A stretch of DNA of 64,000 bases from the NCBI GenBank assembly GCA_029948255.1, contig JALIZF010001672.1:248001-312000 (forward strand), given 5' to 3'. The position numbers and the translations under genes are program-made. Shown here one piece after another: positions 48,701 to 57,700 of this stretch (position 1 is the first letter of the stretch; each line of letters opens with the position of its first letter). The DNA is from Telmatactis stephensoni. Taxonomy: Eukaryota; Cnidaria; Anthozoa; Actiniaria; Isophelliidae. Below the pieces are notes generated by a model, which saw nothing but the letters and a program-made list of their open reading frames with translations, was not told where the DNA came from and ran no database searches.

Positions 48701-51700
48701 GGTGCGAGAGGTCCCGAGTTCGATCCCCAGCCAGACCTCACATCCTTGTTTCGACTTCTTTCCAATCTGTGTAGCTTTAATTAGCTTTAAATACCCTTAA
48801 AACGGAGCACTGATGGAGAGAGGGGAGTAAAATGAGCGCACCGTCGACCTCAGGTTTGTCAGTTGAATTACTGTTACGAGTTATCGACGTTAAATATGGT
48901 CGCTTTACTTTTTACTTTACTTTACAACATGGCTACCGCTTCTTTCTCTTTTCATTCTCGAGGGAATAGTTGAAACCCAGTAATTGGAACACAAAGAGCC
49001 ATAAAAACTATTTCAAACTTTTAGAAACCTACATACGTTAGTTGGAGCTTTGAAAATGTCCAACATCGCGCAATTTACCTACTAACAATAACTTACTTGC
49101 AGTTAGGACAGTGTTTGGAGTTCGTCACAAGCCACAATGTGTTAGCAACTCTCTCGGTTTCAGGACACTCCTCCAAATCTACAAAACATTCAATTTGAAC
49201 TATTGACCGATTCGAAATATGGCGGCAAATTTGAATAACTATTGTTCTGGACTGACTAGCCTCGTGTTCACGTGGAAACAAAAAATCGTTTTCACATGAA
49301 TGAGAGGCTAGTCAGTATAAAACAATAGTTATTCAAATTTGCCGCCATATTTCAAATCGGTGTATGAATATAATACAAAAGGAGGCTAACGAGTGAACTA
49401 GTTTGGAATGCCTCCGTGTATAAAATACAATAATGGATGAATGGAAATTCGTAACACCATAGAACGAGAGATAACTTACTGACGTTTAGAGCTTTGGCCC
49501 TTCGTGGGAATAAAAAATAGCTATAATAGCAACGTATCGTTCTTTATTAAAATGTTTATAATTGCATTTTACGAACAACATACATGCATATGATCAAAGT
49601 GCGCATTACAGTACAGTAGAACCTCTCTTCACGGACACCTCCATAAGACGGACATCTCTAAAACGGACAAGTCTCTATCTCTCTACGGCTGGAATCTCCA
49701 TACATTTCCTTATAAATGGAACCTCTTTCAGATGGAAATCTCTGTATTACAAACACTTTTTATCTGCTTTTACGTGTCCTTCATAGCGAATATATACCGT
49801 CTTCCAAGACAAATATCCACGACATCAGCACTTGCCGTAATCCGCACCTCTTTAACTCCGACAAAGAATCAAGGCTAAAAGGTTTACCATGTTTTTTCCT
49901 TCATACTTCGCATGGTGACATAATGTCATCATTAAAGTTCAAAGAGCAAATAAAAAATGGGGGTCACCGTTCTCGATGAGGAGTGAGACGACATCAAAGT
50001 GCACCCACTTTCTCGTCGAAGATCGCTTGCGCGCCAATCTATACGAGTCGAGCATAGAAGTCATTTTTTGCAGAAAATCTAAATGGATTGCTCAATGTTT
50101 AGATACACGACCGCATAATAACCCATGGAATAATAGTATGTAAAAATATTTGTAAACACTCAACAAATAGCTGTTGTTTTTAATTCAAATTGGCAGTCAT
50201 GAGCGACACTTTTGCCGCGTCTTAGCTCAAAGTTGTCACGGGAATCCGTGTTTTCATTATGATTTTAACATAATTTTTTTCTCATATTTAGAATATTGAC
50301 AGCTTATGTAATTTTTTATCAAACATTAAAATAAAAAGTGGGGGTCACCGTATTCGTTTCCGAGATATTGAGCCGTAAAGTTCAAAATCGATTCGAAAAT
50401 TGGCCGCCATCTTGAATACCGAGAAGAGACTGGGCCCAGTAGAATCTTTTCCATCCTTTTTTCTGCAGTTTTTCAACCTGAACGATTCTTTTTCCTCGGT
50501 AAAATTCCTTTTTTTCCCCTATTTTTCCTTTTTTATGAATAATCTTTATTTAAAAAATCGAAAAAGTTGTTACGGAAAAAAATTCTTTTAGGCCGCCATC
50601 TTGGATTTACCGAGGTAGCGCTAGTCTAGACCCAGACCTCTTTTTAGAAGCGTAGCGGGGTAAAAAGAGGCCTGGGTCTGGACTAAGGTAGCGCGCGCTA
50701 GCGTGCGCAGTAAAAGTGCGCGCGAACAATGCCCGCGAACGTCCTTAAAACGTTAGTAAGTACTTATACAGTTGTACAGATTTCTGCCATTCATTCTTTA
50801 TTATATTTAGGGAAAGGATGCGTTCTTTACCTCCCCCTCACCTCCCTCTTATAGATTATAGCTATTTTTCCTTACTTTCTTTCTCTTTTAAGGTAGGTAT
50901 TTGTGGTAACATTTCTGCAATCTTTAAAGACCATCTTTCCCATAGCTCACAAGTACAAGGTTTATGTGGTTCTTGCAAGCAGTGCCTACAGTTTGACAAA
51001 AACACTTAGAATCACAACGACTCCACAAAAAGTTGTTTTATCAGAAGAACAATTAAGGACAAACAGCTATTAGAAATGTTCTAATATGTTGCTGGCAGCC
51101 CATCGCTTCCACGTTGGTATTATACGATCTCTTTCTACCCCGGACCAACCTCTAGGTTTTTTGGAAATTTACACCATAAGATGGCACTTGTGATACATTT
51201 TTATGAGCTTAGAGATCCAGAACACCCCTTTTTTAGTGCGACATTAGAAGGCTTAGGGCCGGTTCATACACCACATACGCATAAGCATACGCAGACTCAA
51301 TAGCGTACTGCTTATTATAAGTTTTTGATTTTTCTCACATCTAAGTGATAAATGCGCTACTGAGTCTGCGTATGTTGCTTGCACTTATATGTCGCTAGTG
51401 TGAACTGGCCCTTAGGTTCTCCGAGCGAGACACACAGAAATCCAGGATGTGGTAGCTCTTCTCTCTCATCATTTGCATTAGCATATGTGAATAATTTGCA
51501 CTACATCTGTGCAACACTCAGCAGATCGTCCACAAGGATAAGGGGTGCTTACCATTTAAACAAATCCATCCGGTTGGAAATTCGTTTGCTAATGGTAAGA
51601 AAAGAGCAGGAAACTTGCTTTCCGACAAATGATACATGCGTCTACAAAAAGAACCGAAAAGAGTGCGAAAAGTAACCTCAATCGGAAGATCGAGTTTTCC

Positions 51701-54700
51701 GGAACTTTCCGATCGGACGGACACATACCATTTGTTTTTGCAACTGGAATTTCCCTTTTTAGGGTAAATGGTAAACACCCCAGAAACCTTTACTTGTTTC
51801 TCTAAACATACCAACAGAAATAGTGCCCACTACCACAGTCAACCACCAAGCATTCAGTCTCTGTTAAGCGTCTTAGTGAATTAGCAGTGTTAGTCAGTGG
51901 TGCCGCCATGATTGGAAGGCGTACAGCACGACCACACCCTTGAGCAGGGCACCACTTAATATTGGGGTTGGATTCCACAAATGCCTGAAAACGTTAATCA
52001 TAATGGGTACCATATAAAACTAAAGGGACAGACACAGTACTGTTGTGTTTAGGTTCTCCGCTTAGTTATTTCAAGTTTTACAGAAGACTGTCACCGTTAT
52101 TTTGTCCTGACTGACACTAGCTAGAGCAGATTTCGTATGACTGGGAAAATGGCACGGAAACTGCACGATGCGGTTACAGCATGGATTTCCAATGTTTTTA
52201 TAGACGTTACGGCACTGAGACCGTCACGGTACGGCGCGGTAAGTTCCCACTCATTCTGCGACACTTCTATAGTATGAAACAGATGTTATACATTTTAAAA
52301 ATGAATGTCTTGGCTTTTCCACCTTCTCTCACCTTAATGTCATTTTGTAAGTATCTCCTTGCCATATCTTTTGATACAATTCTTTCGATTATGTCCTATA
52401 GTTAAACATGTCAATATCAATACCTCTAGGACCATAATTGGGTCGACAACTACAGTTCTTTCTGACTACTATTCATTCTGGGTAAATTCAATCATTAAAA
52501 GTACTTAAAAGACTCACCAGTGGAACTAAAGTATTACAGCTGAATGCAGGGCACTGGATGTTATGGACATCTCCTTCTTTGATTTTTATATTTAGATAAC
52601 TGTACAAAAAATTAATGCGTATATCAAGAAGAATATTATTGCCAATAACATTGTAAATGTTTTCAAGGGATTGTACAAACCTTTCCCAGCATGAACAGCA
52701 TGCTTCATGTCCACAAGAGAGGGCAACTAGTTGGTTATAATCCGAGGTGATGTAATCTGCACAGATGTTGCATATTTGTTGCTGTACATAAGAATACATG
52801 AAAAATATGTCAACTAAATGGAGTTTTACATTTGAATTGCTGATACAGAAAATGATTAGCTTTATATAAGACTACTAGCAGTCCCATTTTTTCCTCCAGA
52901 TTTAGGAAAGATGAGTTTTGGAACATGTGAACAACCTAAAAATCGGATTGCAGACAACACACAAACAGATAAATTGCCTATTGCTGACACAGCAGAAAAT
53001 TTTCATGGACCATTGATCAGAATTAGTTGATCCTTGTGTGGGTTGGGGAAGGGTGGGATTGGAAAAGAGCTCTTCTAGAATTTTAGAACAAACTTCTAAA
53101 GTGCCCCTAACCCCTTACTTCAAATTAACAGTATCCATTCCATGCTATGTGTACATATGACTGGAATGACATTTCTAGGTTTGTGCATGACGGTGGTGAG
53201 TTACGGTGGTTTAGACTTGCCATATGCTAATTAGATGACATCTACCCAGGAATCATTTAATATACAAAAAGGCCTTTGGTGTAAATGAAACATCTGTTAA
53301 CATATCAGTGTTTTATTTTGTTTGTATATAAAGGATTTCTTGATTGTTTTTTTGGATATCAGTATCAAGCGCACTTCTGAAGCATAAACAAATATTGAAC
53401 ATTCCTGGGCAGACATCATCTAATTACTGTCTTTTTGTTCTTTTTCTTATGGCTTTATTTTTCTTTTAGAGGGCCATTATGTAAACTACCGGGTCACTGG
53501 TAATCAATGTCATACCCTCATTAAATAAAGATTTATTATTATTATTATTAAACCCTTGATAACTCACGAGTATAGGGCTCAAATGAGGAAACCTTGTACC
53601 AGTCAATTGTTTACATGGAGTACAACCATTACAGTAATTTTCAAATCAGGAGTCAGGGGTACTTTAAGAAGTAATACTTACAGAGTTTGGAGAATCAATA
53701 CTAGTGCCATGTTTGGAGTTCTCTACATCTCCTTCTAAATTTGACAACAATTATTATTATAATAGTTCCAGATATAGAATATGGCATTACCTGGTCACTA
53801 CATGTGTAAATTAATAAACTGACCCAAAAGGCCCTTGTGCATGCATATGTGTTCCATACCTTCTGGAAAACGAACCCCTGCTTTTTCACAAGCAAGTTTA
53901 GGGTCAGCAATCCATGCTACAACTAATTTCTCTCTTGACCACTCTGAATAAGAATGGAAATGCACAAGTGTAAATAACTTATTCTTTGAAACCAAAGGTT
54001 CACTCCTGTAGCACTGTTGTTTGAACATCTTGTGTAACAGTTAAAAGTAGACCTTGTTCCTACTTCTGCAACTAATAACCGCTACTGTTGCAAGGTTGGA
54101 CACATGTGTAACACTGATGTATAACACCAATGGTGCAGACAAAGTTACTTACTGAAAAATTGTGTCAAGGCCTTTATGAGTGCTTAATCAAATATCCAGA
54201 ACTTAACAAGAACTTTTTGAGCTGTGATTTTATGGTCTAAGTAGCATCACCACAACTTTCCTACCACCATATGTGGTATTTTTAATGGATTGATATTTTC
54301 TTAAATGGAATTTTGTAGTGTGAAGTTTTCTTACCATGATCTCGTAATAGAGCATCGGCAGTAAATAATGGCACCTGAAACCAACATTATTTCATAAGAT
54401 TACAGCATGCTTACCGCTTGAACCACATACTAAAAAATATATTTGTAGATATAGCGTTAACCAATGTCTACACATCTCCTGACTATAACAAACATCTCAT
54501 AGAATGCCACTTACAATGCACAATTGCCGTGACCCCCAACCATGAAGCCTGCCCCTTTATACAGCAATTTGCACTTCAGTGAACCACACCCTGATTTTGC
54601 CCATTTCCAGACATTTGATAATCAATGTGATTATAAACTGTCAAACATATCTGTTTTACTGGCCCAATGTTGCAATTGCTTGATTGTTCATCGAAGCTGA

Positions 54701-57700
54701 GTAAAATAGGTCAATGTTTTGAATCTAGTCATAATTTGATGAGACTGTTGCTCTTGGGGATCATTACTGGATATTTTCCAGGATGCTATCAGATGTTCCC
54801 AACAAAGTTAAGAGTCTGATTGAGGCACCATTCTAAAAATAATGGCTGTAATTATGTGCAGAACTTAATGAAAAGCCAAAATCTGGAGAAAAGAGTTTAT
54901 GTAGTCACCATATATCCTTATCTTTGTATATCATCATTAATAAACTTCGCTTACAAGCTACAAATATGAAAATCTAAGGAATTGACATATTTTTGTGGAT
55001 AGATATTTGATTCTTATCTGATACAACATTTTCAACATTAAGCATTCTCACGATGAAAATGCAATGTTCACCAAATGAATGAGCAACATTGGGTATACAA
55101 AACAGACATGTTTAACAGTTCAATCATACTAATTGTTGAATGTTTGGAAATCAACAAAATCGGTGTGCAGTTTGCTAAAGTGGAAATTGTCGTATGACAT
55201 TGGGGCATGATGGCAATTGGGGTCATGAGCTGTAAGCATCTCATATTATTGTGCATGCATGTATGTGATAAACAGCTGGCTTTATATCAAGCAATGAACT
55301 GATCACCTGTAACATGTCAGCTGTTTCAACAAGTAACTGATCTTTAGCTTCCTGCAAGTCTTGAGCACACAGACCTCTGTGAGCCTGGTGAAATACAACA
55401 CATGTAGCATCAACAACAATTTCTAAGTTTGTGGAATGTACATAGACCAAACAAGAACAAAGTGCCCATAATACCACCACATATGAAATCAAGACTTGTA
55501 AGGGATGTATTGACCATTGAAATATTTTAGATTTAAATCTTTTTTTGGCTTAACAATTCATTGTTAGAGTCTTCAGACCTGTCACTTGCAAGGTATTGAA
55601 TTTTCATTCATTCATTCATTCATTCATTCATTCATTCATTCATTCAATCAGTCAGCCATTCATTCACTTATTTATTTATTCTTTCTTTCATTCGTTCATT
55701 CATTCCATTCATTTGATAAGTCATTCATTCATTCATTCAATCAATAATGTATTAAATAAATGCATTCATCTAATATTTATTCATTTCATTCATTTATTTA
55801 ATAAACATTTATTTAATAAACTTAATGCATTCATTCATTCATTCATTTCATGCACAATCATTTATTCATTCATTATACACTTATTCATTATATTTGTTGA
55901 TTCCATCATTCAATCTATCATTCATTAGACGTGCATTTATTCACTCATTCATTTATTCATTGCATGTACATAGCATAAAAGTGCAAAATATATAGAGAAT
56001 ACTTCATGGAAAGTGCGCGCGTACGGTTTTTATTCACGAGTTGTGAAGTATCGTAAAACGAACGAGCGAGGAACGAGCGAGTGAGTTTTATGATACGAAA
56101 CAACGAGTGAATAAAAACTGTACAAAGCACTTTCCATGGTGTTTTCTGTTTATCATATGCATATCGAGATTTTTATAAATTTTAGTCATTTTGCTGTGAA
56201 AATGGTTTGCTTTTCCATGGTCAAGATTTTGATTCCAAAAAACACAAAAACCCTACAAAACAAAATTTAAATTACAAACAGACGTCAAAACAAAACAAAA
56301 ATAATATTTATTTGTATCTTAAGTGAATTACAGTGCAAAATTATGATTCTTTTCTGTGTAACTTGGACTTTTTTTCTCGTTGACAGACGTTTGTTTACAA
56401 AACGAGCAAAGACAATGCGAAGAATTTGAGTTCATTCAAAGTATTCAAAGACAAACTTACGGTCAAATTCACGCTTGTTAAACATGCTTGGCGTTTCAAA
56501 TGTCCTTCAAAACTTTACCTTGAACTTGATTTATCAGTGTTTTTCTCCGAGCTTTTCTATAAAAGGGCTCAGTTCGACTAAAATTTCATTCAGTGACTCC
56601 GAATCTGCCGGCCGTGAATATAATCCTCCTTCGCTTTTTGCAGCACAGCCTGGTTTTGAAAATCTTTTTCCCATAGAGCTCTTCTTCTGCATGACATCGA
56701 TGACTTTTGTGGTAAATAAGATAATCTACTTGAATTTTTACTGAATAAAGATTGAAAATTGAACTGCCAAGACTGAAAATCCTTCGATAAAAAGTGCTGA
56801 GAGGAGCCAGTTTGAAGAAAAATTTTCATCAGGAATGAAGTCGCTTCTGATTGGACGTATCATTTTTCTCACACACGTGAAAAAAAGCCGTACTTGGCTT
56901 CTGATTGGACGTATTGTTTTTCTCACACGTGAAAAATCGATACGTGCATTCTGATTGGCGGAGATTGGGTAAACAAACGAAAATTTATTGAATGGCTTTT
57001 CTGTGAGTAAATCTCGATATGTATATAATAAACAAGCTAACTCAATGATTACCTCTGTACTGTCTTGCAATGTATGAACTTGTTCCTCGATTTCTTGCTC
57101 AGGGGTGCCTTCCTGTAAGAATTGCAATATTTTTTCTTTAGACCATTTTCTTAGCAATAGTCTGTTTCACCTAACAACATCTCTATTTATGTCATGGTTT
57201 TCCCATTTTAATGAGCTCATGAATTTGACATTCAGAGCTGACAGACTATTTTTCTATTCAACTTGAGCAATAATTGCTGTCAGCCAAGCAAAACAATCTT
57301 TGTCTGCCAGTAATATTACTTACAGAAAACACCATCTTGGATTCCAAAAATGAAGCAATGTTTGAAAAATTTCCTTGAATTGCACAATCACAAGCAGTTT
57401 GTCCAACTCTGTTTTCTTCATAAAGAGGTATTCCACTAGCTACCAACAACTAAGAATGAAAAAGATCCATAATTCAATTATGAAATCATCTTTGTTTGCA
57501 CAGACGATTGTCTACTGAATTTTAATTCCACCTGCTATTTAACTCAGACTCTGGGAAATTCATTTTCAGGGAAGAAAATTAATATACTCTTTCTTCTTTG
57601 AGAACTGGTTGTTTATAAATAGCTATTTCATGGAGGTTGTCTTCAGCTTTTGTGTAAATATTGCATACAAAAATTAATGTGTATTCCTTGATTTCATATA

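Noticed and set aside
55596..55928. Open frame of repeated SFIH units
   Set aside because: It is the ATTC microsatellite read in one frame, inside an ANKIB1 intron.
56475..56744. Plus-strand 89-codon open frame
   Set aside because: Inside a DNA element and opposite a more coding-like minus frame; no recognisable domain.
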